Source of the DNA: Anaerolineae bacterium
GTDB taxonomy: Bacteria > Chloroflexota > Anaerolineae > J036 > Brachytrichaceae
Assembly (NCBI GenBank): GCA_023511655.1
Contig: JAIMBB010000025.1
Location: 1-32,260 of the forward strand
Reading direction: 5' to 3'
DNA length: 32,260 bases
The notes under the pieces are model-generated. The model did no database searches. It saw only the letters and a program-made list of their open reading frames with translations, and was not told where the DNA came from. Both the position numbers and the translations under genes were made by a program. Shown piece after piece: positions 1 to 8,768 of this stretch (positions are counted from its first letter, which is position 1; the number at the start of each line of letters is the position of its first letter).

Positions 1-263
<263 letters not shown>

Positions 264-360
264 ACATGATGCAGAGAAATTGAACATCTCGCCTGTGGGC
301 TACATCCCGCTTGTCGTCACGTCCTATTCAGTTTTTAGAGTGTCGCTTTGATAAAGAGTC
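264..360 (+). other. 23S-5S internal transcribed spacer
   Basis: About 100 bases of lower-GC spacer between the 23S and 5S genes. No tRNA cloverleaf is visible. The last bases (GAGTC at 356-360) pair with GACTC just after the 5S gene (about 479-483) and extend its terminal stem, as expected for a precursor processing stem. Confidence 0.7.
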
Positions 361-477
361 TTTTGGTGATTTGAGCGACGAGGTCACACCCGGTCCCATC
401 CCGAACCCGGTAGTTAAGCTCGTCAGCGCCGATGGTAGTACGCGGGCGACTGCGTGCAAGAGTAGGTCATTGCCAGA
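361..477 (+). rRNA. rrf: 5S ribosomal RNA
   Basis: The segment has the universal 5S core (CACCCGGTCCCATCCCGAACC at about 387-407, then GTTAAGC and GCGCCGATGGTAGT). Its ends, TTTTGGTGAT and ATTGCCAGA, form helix I. Length is about 117 nt, normal for bacteria. It follows the 23S gene on the same strand, so this is the distal end of an rrn operon. Confidence 0.96.
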
Positions 478-496
478 AGACTCTTTTCTTTTGTCA
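478..496 (+). terminator. Probable rrn operon terminator
   Basis: The extended 5S terminal stem (GAGTCTT paired with AAGACTC) is followed directly by the T-rich run TTTTCTTTTG. Helix plus U-rich tract resembles an intrinsic terminator that shares the 5S stem. No separate hairpin is visible. Confidence 0.45.
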
Positions 497-556
497 ATAC
501 CCGGCGTTGCTCGCACGCGCCAACGATTGCCCGCATGACTGAATCCGCGATTAACG

Positions 557-1249
557 ATGCGCTCATACCGATACCTCGATGTCGTCCTCGGCCTGTTCGT
601 GGCCATTTTGATCATCAGCAACCTGGCCTCATCGGCCAAGATCGTCACGCTTGGCCCGTTCACCTTCGACGGCGGCACGCTGCTCTTCCCGCTCAGCTAC
701 CTCTTCGGCGACGTCTTGACCGAGGTGTACGGCTACGCGGTCTCGCGCCGCGTGATCTGGATCGGCTTCGTCGCTGCGGCCTTGTTCAGCCTGACGATCT
801 GGATCGTCGGCTTGCTGCCGGGCGAAGCCGAATGGTCGAGCCGCGTTGGCATGGACGCTTACCAGGCCGTGCTCGGCAGCACGCCGCGCATCGTGCTCGC
901 TTCGCTAATCGCTTATTGGGCCGGTTCGTTCTCCAATGCCTTCGTGCTGGCTCGGATGAAGGTGATTACTCAGGGGCGATGGCTGTGGACCCGCACGATC
1001 GGCTCGACGATCGTCGGTCAGGCGGTGGACACCTTCCTGTTCGTGCTGATCGCTTTCGCCGGCACGATGGGCACGGGGGTGCTGTGGGACATCGCTGCGT
1101 CCAACTATGCCTTCAAGGTCGGCGTGGAAGTGCTGTTCACGCCGATGACTTACGCCGTCGTCGGTTGGCTCAAGCGCAGCGAGGGTGTGGATGCTTACGA
1201 CGCGCGTACCGACTTCAACCCATTTCGGCTGGCATCTGAGCGAGGGTAG
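557..1249 (+). CDS. yhhQ: VUT-family transporter, probable queuosine precursor transporter
   Basis: A 230-residue polytopic inner-membrane protein. It shows hallmarks of the VUT/YhhQ family (DUF165): an early TM segment ending NLASSAK, then GDVLTEVYGY near residues 51-60, FSNAFVLARMK in the middle, and RTIGSTIVGQAVDT followed by a hydrophobic helix. Characterised members take up queuosine precursors (preQ0/preQ1) or queuine for tRNA modification. The ATG at 557 places the family's usual N-terminus correctly. Length is normal. It follows the 5S gene by 80 bp and is convergent with the protease gene, with 14 bp between the stop codons. Substrate is inferred from family membership; no other queuosine gene is nearby. 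Confidence 0.88.
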   Translation: MRSYRYLDVVLGLFVAILIISNLASSAKIVTLGPFTFDGGTLLFPLSYLFGDVLTEVYGYAVSRRVIWIGFVAAALFSLTIWIVGLLPGEAEWSSRVGMDAYQAVLGSTPRIVLASLIAYWAGSFSNAFVLARMKVITQGRWLWTRTIGSTIVGQAVDTFLFVLIAFAGTMGTGVLWDIAASNYAFKVGVEVLFTPMTYAVVGWLKRSEGVDAYDARTDFNPFRLASERG

Positions 1250-1263
1250 CTGATTGTGCTGCG

Positions 1264-3120
1264 CTATGAGTCATCATGGATGATGAATGGGAATATCAGC
1301 CGGTAGTCATATATGACAGTCGTGACTGCGTCGCCCTCGATTGGTGACGTCAAACCCGCGAACCAGGCGTGTCCCTGATTGACGATCGCTCCGGGACGGG
1401 ATGCGCTAATGACGAACGAGACGGCCAGCGCGGCCGATGGCGCCAAATCGCCCAACTCCCAGCGAATCGTTTCTCCTGCCAACACACCGGGTGGCGATGA
1501 AGAGATCAGCGTCGTTGACGCCGGCAGGCTGCTCGAAAGGACCACGCTGGTGCGCGTCAACGATGTGGCATTGGTCACACCGATGGTGATCGTAAACGGC
1601 TCGTTGACCCGCGCGCTTGCTGGCGCCGAAACAACAGGCCTGCCGGCCGCCGCGTTTACCGCGGCGAGGGCATCCACCAACCCGTAACCGTAAGTGTTGT
1701 TCGGCCAGGCTGACCCGGGTATGCCGCCGCAGGATTCATCGCTCACCAACGTGTGGGCGGTCTGGCGCAAGAGCGCTTCGGTGGCTGGGACGTTGCCGTG
1801 CAGGTCCGGCGCAGCTGACCACAACAGCGCCACCACCCCTGCCACGTGCGGCGCGGCCATGCTGGTGCCGCTGGCGAAGCCGTAGCTGCCGGGCGACCAC
1901 GGTCGCGCCGAGCGCACGCCGACGCCTGGCGCGACGACATCTGGCTTGATCCGTCCGGTGAGCGACGAAGGTCCACGGCTGCTGAAATTGGCAATGGCAT
2001 TGCTGCTCTGGATCGCCCCAACGGTGAAGGCCTGGTCGAGGGTGGCCGGCGCGAAGTTCACGCTGCGGCAGGCATTGCCGCTGTTTCCCGCCGAGGCAAC
2101 GACCATGATGCCGGCGTCGCGCAGGGCCTGGGTAGCGGTGATGAGGGCGGTCGGCACCTCGCAGCCCTGCTCGCCGTAGCCCGGGTCGCAGGCCCACGAG
2201 TTGCTGGTGATGTCGGCGCTGAGGGCAGGGTTGGGTGCGTTGCCGTTCACGTCGGTCGGCGCGAGCGCAAACTGGAAACAGGCCACGTAACGCGCCACGC
2301 TACCAACGCCCGAAGCGCCGGCCATGTTGCGGCAGGCGATCCACTGGGCTCCGGGTGCCACGCCGATCTGGTTGCCTGCGCCATCGTCGCCGACGGCAGT
2401 GCCGGTGGTGTGCGTGCCATGGCCGTTCACGTCTTGAGGCACGGATGAGGGCGGGCCCGATTCTGGCGCGGCGTCGAACCAGTTGTAGTCGTGGGTGACC
2501 GTGACGCCGTTCCACCCGCGGTAGCGTGGCTTCAGGGCGTCGTGATCCCAGCGCACGCCGGTATCCAAGTTGGCGATGACGATGCCCTGGCCGGTATAAC
2601 CCATCGCCCACACCTGCGGCGCATTCACACGCTGAACGCCCCATTCGATTGGGCCTGGGGAGTGGGGAGTGGTCCAGTCCACTGCCTGCGGGCTCTCGAT
2701 CCCTCTCGTGCGCTCGTCCAGGTCAACGTGAATCACGTCATCCCGCGTGCCCAGCCAGCGCAGTGTCGGGCGATCCACAGCCCGAACGACGATTTGATTG
2801 GTGATCCACAGCGGGAAGAAACTCAGGCCGCGGGCGGCCAGGTCGGCGCGCAGCCGGGCCTGAGAGGCGGACGCATGCGCCAACAATGTTTCGACGACGA
2901 AGCGGGTTTTGGCCTCCTTCGTGCGCAGCGCGCGGGCCGGAGACAGATCCGGGTAGCTGCGCGCCGTGACGATCACGTCGGCGACGGCACCCTGAGCAGC
3001 AGTGGCGCCCCATGCCCGGGCGGAGACGCCCGGCGGCGGTTCGGGCGGGGCAGCCGGCCTCCAGGCCGCAAGCGCCAACGCGGCGATGAGCGATAGGACG
3101 ATGAGCCACGCGCGTTGCAC
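1264..3120 (-). CDS. Secreted subtilisin-like serine protease (peptidase S8)
   Basis: A 618-residue preproprotein. Residues 1-20 form a hydrophobic signal peptide. Residues about 45-140 look like an I9-type propeptide. The catalytic triad is clear: Asp186 (NLDTGV), His234 (NGHGTH) and Ser420 (SGTSMAAPHVAG), with the oxyanion Asn307. After the catalytic domain (to about 485) comes a DUF11-like beta-sandwich (about 495-600). The extreme C-terminus, YRLIFPFIIHDDS, resembles the short aromatic/proline tail common on Chloroflexota exported proteins. The start is a GTG at 3118-3120, with AGGA about 8 nt upstream; no better ATG exists. The linker before the catalytic domain (TPHSPGP) is encoded by a GGGGAGT heptamer repeat at 2657-2677. 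It is divergent from the deacetylase gene. Confidence 0.93.
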   Translation of the reverse strand: MQRAWLIVLSLIAALALAAWRPAAPPEPPPGVSARAWGATAAQGAVADVIVTARSYPDLSPARALRTKEAKTRFVVETLLAHASASQARLRADLAARGLSFFPLWITNQIVVRAVDRPTLRWLGTRDDVIHVDLDERTRGIESPQAVDWTTPHSPGPIEWGVQRVNAPQVWAMGYTGQGIVIANLDTGVRWDHDALKPRYRGWNGVTVTHDYNWFDAAPESGPPSSVPQDVNGHGTHTTGTAVGDDGAGNQIGVAPGAQWIACRNMAGASGVGSVARYVACFQFALAPTDVNGNAPNPALSADITSNSWACDPGYGEQGCEVPTALITATQALRDAGIMVVASAGNSGNACRSVNFAPATLDQAFTVGAIQSSNAIANFSSRGPSSLTGRIKPDVVAPGVGVRSARPWSPGSYGFASGTSMAAPHVAGVVALLWSAAPDLHGNVPATEALLRQTAHTLVSDESCGGIPGSAWPNNTYGYGLVDALAAVNAAAGRPVVSAPASARVNEPFTITIGVTNATSLTRTSVVLSSSLPASTTLISSSPPGVLAGETIRWELGDLAPSAALAVSFVISASRPGAIVNQGHAWFAGLTSPIEGDAVTTVIYDYRLIFPFIIHDDS

Positions 3121-3139
3121 GCGAACATCCTACCAGATG

Positions 3140-3167
3140 TTGACTATTTGCTGCGGATAGCTATAAC
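3140..3167 (+). promoter_or_regulatory. Sigma-70-type promoter of the deacetylase gene
   Basis: TTGACT (3140-3145) and TATAAC (3162-3167) are separated by 16 bp, close to housekeeping consensus. The predicted transcription start near 3174 gives a leader of about 17 nt before the ATG at 3191. Confidence 0.65.
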
Positions 3168-3190
3168 CACCTGCGAGCGCCAAAAGCCCC

Positions 3191-4084
3191 ATGAACCCCA
3201 ATCCCGTACTCAAGAAGCTCGGTTTCTCCGATCGCGATCGTGTCGTCATCATTCATGCCGATGACATCGGCCTGTCGCACGCCAGTTGCGTCGCTTTCAG
3301 CGATTTGTGGCAGGTGGGCATCATCTCGTCCGGCGCCGTGATGGTGCCTTGCCCATGGTTCCCCAAGGTGGCCGCCTACTGCCGCGCGAATCCCGACGTA
3401 GACGTGGGCGTGCACCTGACCCTGACCAGCGAGTGGGATGCGATGCGCTGGGGGCCGATCTCGACGCGCGACGCCGGATCGGGCTTGCTGGACGAGGAGG
3501 GCTACTTCCCGCGCACGACGCCCGCCGTGCAGCAGTCGAGCGACCCGGAAGCCGTCTGCCGGGAACTTTTCGCTCAGGTCACGCGAGCCATCGCGGCCGG
3601 CATCGTCCCGACGCATGCCGATACGCACATGGGATCGGCCTTTCACCCCAAGCATCTGCCTGCCTATGTGGCCGTGGCCAGCCAGTTCAAAATCCCGGTC
3701 ATGATCCCGCGGCTGGACGAAGCCGGTCTGCGTAAGCAGGGATTCGAAGGCGAGGCGCTCGAATGGGCCACCCGGGCGCTGCGCACGCTCGAGGGAGAGG
3801 GATTGCCGTTGGTGGATCACATCGTCGGCATGCCGCTTAGCAAGCCGGAGCGTCGTCTGGAGCAGGTATTTGCAGCGCTGGACTCGCTTCAGCCCGGCAT
3901 CACGCACTTCATCATTCACCCCTCGCTGGATACGGCAGAAGCGCGCGCCATTGGCCCGGATTTGCCCAGCCGGATCGGCGACTACGAAACCTTCATGGAT
4001 GAGCGGGTGCGCGCGTACATCCGCCACAACGGCCTGCAGGTGATCGGCTACCGCCACCTCAAAGCACTGATGAACGGCGGATGA
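3191..4084 (+). CDS. ChbG/YdjC-family carbohydrate deacetylase
   Basis: A 297-residue cytoplasmic protein of the YdjC/ChbG family, whose studied members are Mg-dependent deacetylases of N-acetylated oligosaccharides such as chitobiose. Visible family features are the HADDIG metal motif at residues 22-27, GVHLTLTSEW at 73-82, THADTHMG at 141-148 (metal-binding Asp/His) and THFIIHPS in the C-terminal third. Length is typical. The start is the ATG at 3191 behind a good promoter. It is convergent with the DtxR-like gene. There is no adjacent chitobiose phosphotransferase or glycosidase, so the substrate cannot be named. Confidence 0.87.
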   Translation: MNPNPVLKKLGFSDRDRVVIIHADDIGLSHASCVAFSDLWQVGIISSGAVMVPCPWFPKVAAYCRANPDVDVGVHLTLTSEWDAMRWGPISTRDAGSGLLDEEGYFPRTTPAVQQSSDPEAVCRELFAQVTRAIAAGIVPTHADTHMGSAFHPKHLPAYVAVASQFKIPVMIPRLDEAGLRKQGFEGEALEWATRALRTLEGEGLPLVDHIVGMPLSKPERRLEQVFAALDSLQPGITHFIIHPSLDTAEARAIGPDLPSRIGDYETFMDERVRAYIRHNGLQVIGYRHLKALMNGG

Positions 4085-4147
4085 CTGCTCAACCTTGCGC
4101 AAAAACAGCACGTCATTCCGCGACCTGGATGGCTGGCTTCAAGGAGA

Positions 4148-4187
4148 GCCCGCGGAAACAAATCTGCGCTTCGGCAACTCCGCGGGC
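4148..4187. terminator. Inverted repeat between convergent genes
   Basis: GCCCGCGGA (4148-4156) and TCCGCGGGC (4179-4187) are perfect 9-bp inverted arms around a 22-nt loop, lying between the deacetylase stop (4084) and the DtxR-like stop (4191). The position suits a shared transcription-ending hairpin, but there is no T tract on either side. Confidence 0.4.
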
Positions 4188-4190
4188 CGT

Positions 4191-4898
4191 TCATGCCGGA
4201 TGCCCGATTTCGACCCACACCTTAGAGGCCAGTTCCGCGCCGATCACGTGCTCGTCTTGGAAGTTGCCGTTGGCGACGCGCACGCGCAGAGGGCCGGAGA
4301 AGGGGGCGCGCGACATCAGTTGAATCGGCATGCCGGGCTTGATGTTAAGCGAGGACAGATAGCGCAGCATGTTGCTGTCGTGCGAGGCGACGCGGCTGAC
4401 GACGCCTTGTGCACCGTTGGCCAGTTCGGAGAGACGCGTGTCTGCAATCGGTTGAATGCGACCATCTCGCGCGGGGATGGGGTCTCCGTGTGGACAGCGC
4501 GCTGGCCGGTCAAGCTGCACATACATTCGCTCAACCAGTTCGTCGTCGAGGTAGTTGCTGGCCGAGGCGGCGACCGGATAGACCTCGTCCCAGGTGTAGC
4601 CTAGTTTCTGCACCAGATACACTTCGAAGATGCGACGCTTGCGGATGGCTTTCAAGGCGATGCGTTCGCCGGCGTCGCTCAGCACCAGGCCACATGCGCC
4701 CTCGCGCCGAACCAGCCCCTGGCGCACCAGGCGCTGCGCCATGCGCGAAACGGCCGGCGGTGTAACCCCCAGCCGAGCAGCCAGCGCACGCAGCGATACT
4801 CGGCCTGCTTCGCTCGCCTCCAGGTATACCTCGCTCAGAAAGTCCTGCACTACTGCGCTCGTTTTGCCCGTCGGCTTACCCGTCGTTCTCCTAGCCAT
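4191..4898 (-). CDS. DtxR/MntR-like transcriptional regulator with degenerate metal sites
   Basis: A 235-residue protein with the DtxR layout: an N-terminal winged helix-turn-helix (about 14-75, with VTPPAVSRMAQRL as recognition region), a dimerisation domain (about 76-145) ending in the family signature CPHGDPIP (135-142), and a C-terminal FeoA/SH3-like domain (about 160-232). Canonical members repress metal uptake or induce efflux when Mn or Fe is bound. Aligned by eye to MntR, only Asp8 is kept (Asp19 here). The E11, H77, E99, E102 and H103 equivalents are Ser, Arg, Ala, Ser and Asn. The gene is divergent from the efflux operon across a 158-bp gap with an interrupted inverted repeat, so it may control that operon. 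The signal it senses is unknown. Confidence 0.82.
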   Translation of the reverse strand: MARRTTGKPTGKTSAVVQDFLSEVYLEASEAGRVSLRALAARLGVTPPAVSRMAQRLVRQGLVRREGACGLVLSDAGERIALKAIRKRRIFEVYLVQKLGYTWDEVYPVAASASNYLDDELVERMYVQLDRPARCPHGDPIPARDGRIQPIADTRLSELANGAQGVVSRVASHDSNMLRYLSSLNIKPGMPIQLMSRAPFSGPLRVRVANGNFQDEHVIGAELASKVWVEIGHPA

Positions 4899-4946
4899 GT
4901 CGTCCTACGATTATTGCACAAGAGTCCTCGCGCTTCGGCAGATCTA

Positions 4947-5002
4947 CCGGCTCACTTATCGAACGTTAATCCCCTGCCGATAGAATCGCTCTGATAAGCC
5001 GG
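4947..5002. promoter_or_regulatory. Divergent intergenic region with interrupted inverted repeat
   Basis: CCGGCT-cac-TTATC (4947-4960) faces GATAAGCCGG (4993-5002). The right arm pairs with the left arm if three bases bulge out. The pair flanks a possible -10 box TAGAAT (4981-4986) for the efflux operon. The location between the regulator and the export operon suits an operator, but this is inferred from position only. Confidence 0.4.
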
Positions 5003-5056
5003 ATGTTCGACGAGAACGTCCATTTTTGTTTGCAGGTCGAATGAAAGGGAGTACAC

Positions 5057-6568
5057 ATGAACGCACGGGCGGATCGTAAACCTCGCAAATCGCTTTACGT
5101 CGTCGCAGCCGTAATCGGTGCGTTGTCGTTGGGGGCATGTGCCCGGCCGGGTGCGCCCGCCGAAACTGCCGCTCAGCGCGTCGCCACGCTTGAAAACGGC
5201 ACGCTGACTGCTACTGTCAGCGCGACCGGCAACATCGAACCCGAAGCTGAGGTCAGGTTGACCTTTCAGCAGGCCGGGATCGTGGCCGAGGTGTTCTTTG
5301 ACCAGGGCGATGCTGTGAAAGAAGGCGACGTGATCGCTAAGCTGGACACCACCGATCTGGAGCTGGCCATGGCTCAGGCGCAGGCTTCCCTCGAGCAGGC
5401 GAAGAACGCGTTGATTCAGGCCGAGACGGCCGTGGAGAACGCCAAGATACAAGAGATCATCGCCACAGCCAGTTACAGCCGCACTGTGTCGGGGGCACGC
5501 CCCAGCGAAGTGAACGCCGCGCGCGCTGCATTGGCTGCTGCGCAGGCCAATCTGGACAAGCTCAAGGCCGGCCCGACCCCGGAAGATGTGGCTGCGGCCG
5601 AGGCTGCGTTGCGCAACGCTGAAGCCGCGCTGCGCCAGGCCCAAAGCGCTTACGACGCCGCCTATGCGCGCAATCCCGCCGGCATCGGCGGGAGCCCCGC
5701 TGCGCTGCAACTAGAGCAGGCGACGAACAACTACAACTCGGCCAAGGCGCAATACGACCGAGCCTTGAAGGGCGCGGACGCGGCCCAGATCAAGGCCGCC
5801 GAACAACAAGTGCAGAGCGCACGGGCCAACCTGGATAAAGTGCTCAACCCGGCGCGTCAGTTCGACCTCGAGCAAGCCGAAGCCCAGCTCCAACAGGCCC
5901 GCCTGCAGGTCAAAAATGCAGAAGTGCAAGTTGCCAATGCCCGAAATCAGGTCAAGCTGGCCGAGATTCAGGTGAAGCAGGCACAGCGCCGGCTCGACCA
6001 GGCCATGCTCAAATCGCCGATTGACGGCGTCATCTCGGCCCTGAATGTAAAAGCGGGAGAAGTCGTCGGCGTCGCCGGTCAGCAGCCGGCGGCAGTTGTG
6101 GTTGACCTCTCGAAATATCACATTGACATCACTGTGGATGAGATTGACATCGCCAAGGTGAAGGTGGGTCAGGAGGTCAACGTCACCTTGGACTCGCTGC
6201 CGGGGGTGGAGGTGAAGGGCAAAGTAGTGCGCATCTCTCCCACGTCCAGGCTGGTGAACGGCGTGGTGTCGTACGACGTGCGCGTAGACGTCGCGGCAAC
6301 CGATGCCGAGTTACGCAGCGGCATGACGGCGAATGCGTCTATCGTGCTCGACCGGCGCGAGGGGGTGTTGTTAGCGCCGAACTGGGCCCTGCGTCGCGAA
6401 CGGAACACCGGCAAGACGTACCTTACCGTGCGGATAAACGACCAGCAGGTGACTGAAGTAGAGGTGGAGACTGGTCTGCGCAACGACGCGTTCAGCGAAA
6501 TTCTCTCCGGCGCCAAGGCCGGCGATGTAGTGGTGGCGCCATCCGCGCCAAACATCCTGGGCCGGTAA
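5057..6568 (+). CDS. MacA/HlyD-like lipoprotein adaptor of an ABC export system
   Basis: A 503-residue periplasmic-adaptor-type protein. The signal peptide ends in lipobox LGAC, with lipidated Cys28. A split biotinyl-lipoyl domain (about 45-95 and 325-355; SPIDGVISALNVKAGEVV) flanks a very long Ala/Gln-rich coiled coil (about 100-320). Beta-barrel and membrane-proximal domains follow (to about 500). Such adaptors work with MacB-type ABC transporters. A lipid-anchored adaptor is also found in monoderm or atypical-envelope bacteria, where it cannot bridge to TolC. The ATG at 5057 has AAAGGGA 8-14 nt upstream. It is first of four co-directional genes (gaps 48, 32 and 74 bp). The coiled coil is longer than in typical MacA. 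Substrate unknown. Confidence 0.9.
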   Translation: MNARADRKPRKSLYVVAAVIGALSLGACARPGAPAETAAQRVATLENGTLTATVSATGNIEPEAEVRLTFQQAGIVAEVFFDQGDAVKEGDVIAKLDTTDLELAMAQAQASLEQAKNALIQAETAVENAKIQEIIATASYSRTVSGARPSEVNAARAALAAAQANLDKLKAGPTPEDVAAAEAALRNAEAALRQAQSAYDAAYARNPAGIGGSPAALQLEQATNNYNSAKAQYDRALKGADAAQIKAAEQQVQSARANLDKVLNPARQFDLEQAEAQLQQARLQVKNAEVQVANARNQVKLAEIQVKQAQRRLDQAMLKSPIDGVISALNVKAGEVVGVAGQQPAAVVVDLSKYHIDITVDEIDIAKVKVGQEVNVTLDSLPGVEVKGKVVRISPTSRLVNGVVSYDVRVDVAATDAELRSGMTANASIVLDRREGVLLAPNWALRRERNTGKTYLTVRINDQQVTEVEVETGLRNDAFSEILSGAKAGDVVVAPSAPNILGR

Positions 6569-6616
6569 AGGGCGGCCGACGGTTGGCCCTGCCCAACCGT
6601 CGCCCACAGCTTAGAC

Positions 6617-7411
<795 letters not shown>

Positions 7412-7443
7412 GCGGATGGTTGATGATCGGTGAGTGGTGAGAG

Positions 7444-8694
7444 ATGAACATGGACGTTGTCGAGGCAGTGAAGCTGGCGCTGCGTACGCTGGGGGCAAAC
7501 CGCCTGCGCGCCTTTCTCACCATGATCGGCATCAGCATTGGCATCGGCGCGGTGATCGCCTTGCTGGCCATCGGCTCGGGTGTGCAACAATACATCAATG
7601 ACCAGTTCACCAGCTCGGGAACGAACCTGCTCGGCATCGTGCCGGGCCGCATCCAGCGTGGGCCGGGCGGCGGGCAGAACACGTTCGCACCGTCGTCGTT
7701 CCTGACCATGGGCGACTATCGCGCAGTGGTGGCCGGCACGTCGAACGTGGAGGCGCATGCGGCCGATTTCACCTCGGTGGGCAACTTCGCCTACGAATCC
7801 AGAACCTCCCAGGTGCAGGTGAGCGGCGTCACGCCCAGCTTCTCGCGCGTGCGCAATTGGCGAGCGATCAGCGGCCGCTTCGTTGAAGAGGCGGACAACA
7901 ACAGCCGCGCGCGCGTGGTCGTGCTGGGCCAGACGGTGGTGAACGATCTGTTTCCGGAAGAAGATCCGCTCGGCAAACAAGTCAAGATCAACGGGTTGCC
8001 CTTCCGCGTGATCGGCGTGATGGAGTCCAAAGGATCGTCGTTCCTCGGCGACCAGGACGCGATCGCCTTCGTCCCGCTCAGCACGGCGCAGGAGCGCCTG
8101 TTCCAGCGACAAGCCCAGGCTCGGACGGGCGAGCGCGTGCTGTCCACTATCTACCTGCAGGCGACCAGCGACGCCGCCCGGCCGCAGATCGAGGCGACCG
8201 CCAGGGACATCTTGCGGGAGCGGCACCGTCTAGGCCCCGACGACGCCGATGACTTTTCGATCATCAGCCAGACTGAGCTGCTGAACACCTTTGGCGCGGT
8301 GACGAGTGTGCTCACCTTGTTCCTCGGCGCTATCGCGGCCATCTCGTTGCTGGTCGGCGGCATCGGCATCATGAACATCATGCTGGTGAGCGTGACGGAG
8401 CGCACGCGCGAGATCGGCCTGCGCAAGGCCATCGGCGCCACGCCGGCTGCTATCCTGGGACAGTTCTTGATCGAGGCGATCGTGTTGTCGTTCATCGGTG
8501 GCGTCTTCGGCATCGTGCTCGGCGTGGGCATCGCTTTTGGTGTGACCCGCTTCGTGGACTTCAGCGCCATCGTGCAACCGGGCGCCATCATCCTGGCTGT
8601 GGGCTTCTCGGTCGCCGTCGGCCTGTTCTTCGGTATCTATCCCGCCCGGCGCGCAAGCAAGCTGAACCCGATTGATGCGTTGAGATTCGAATGA
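7444..8694 (+). CDS. MacB-type ABC transporter permease (first of two)
   Basis: A 416-residue inner-membrane protein with the MacB architecture: one N-terminal TM helix (about 20-45, GISIGIGAVIALLAIGSG), a large extracytoplasmic MacB_PCD domain (about 46-270), and three C-terminal TM helices forming the FtsX-like permease domain (about 285-416) with the conserved segment NIMLVSVTERTREIGLRKAIGA. MacB-type permeases act by mechanotransmission, exporting peptides, antibiotics or lipoproteins. It starts 32 bp after the ATPase gene; GGTGAG lies just upstream of the ATG. It is homologous to the next gene, so the complex may be a heterodimer. Confidence 0.92.
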   Translation: MNMDVVEAVKLALRTLGANRLRAFLTMIGISIGIGAVIALLAIGSGVQQYINDQFTSSGTNLLGIVPGRIQRGPGGGQNTFAPSSFLTMGDYRAVVAGTSNVEAHAADFTSVGNFAYESRTSQVQVSGVTPSFSRVRNWRAISGRFVEEADNNSRARVVVLGQTVVNDLFPEEDPLGKQVKINGLPFRVIGVMESKGSSFLGDQDAIAFVPLSTAQERLFQRQAQARTGERVLSTIYLQATSDAARPQIEATARDILRERHRLGPDDADDFSIISQTELLNTFGAVTSVLTLFLGAIAAISLLVGGIGIMNIMLVSVTERTREIGLRKAIGATPAAILGQFLIEAIVLSFIGGVFGIVLGVGIAFGVTRFVDFSAIVQPGAIILAVGFSVAVGLFFGIYPARRASKLNPIDALRFE

Positions 8695-8768
8695 TGCTCA
8701 CTCCTCGTCCCCGATTCCTTACTTTCGACGGTGGCTTGGGGGCATGAGTTGGAGCGAGTGCTATCGCC

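Noticed and set aside
264-556. tRNA genes in the spacers around the 5S gene
   Set aside because: No cloverleaf, GTTCRA T-loop or acceptor-stem pairing was found.
535-1239. Alternative plus-strand frame overlapping the VUT transporter
   Set aside because: Its product is Arg-rich with no TM pattern, while the chosen frame matches the VUT family throughout.
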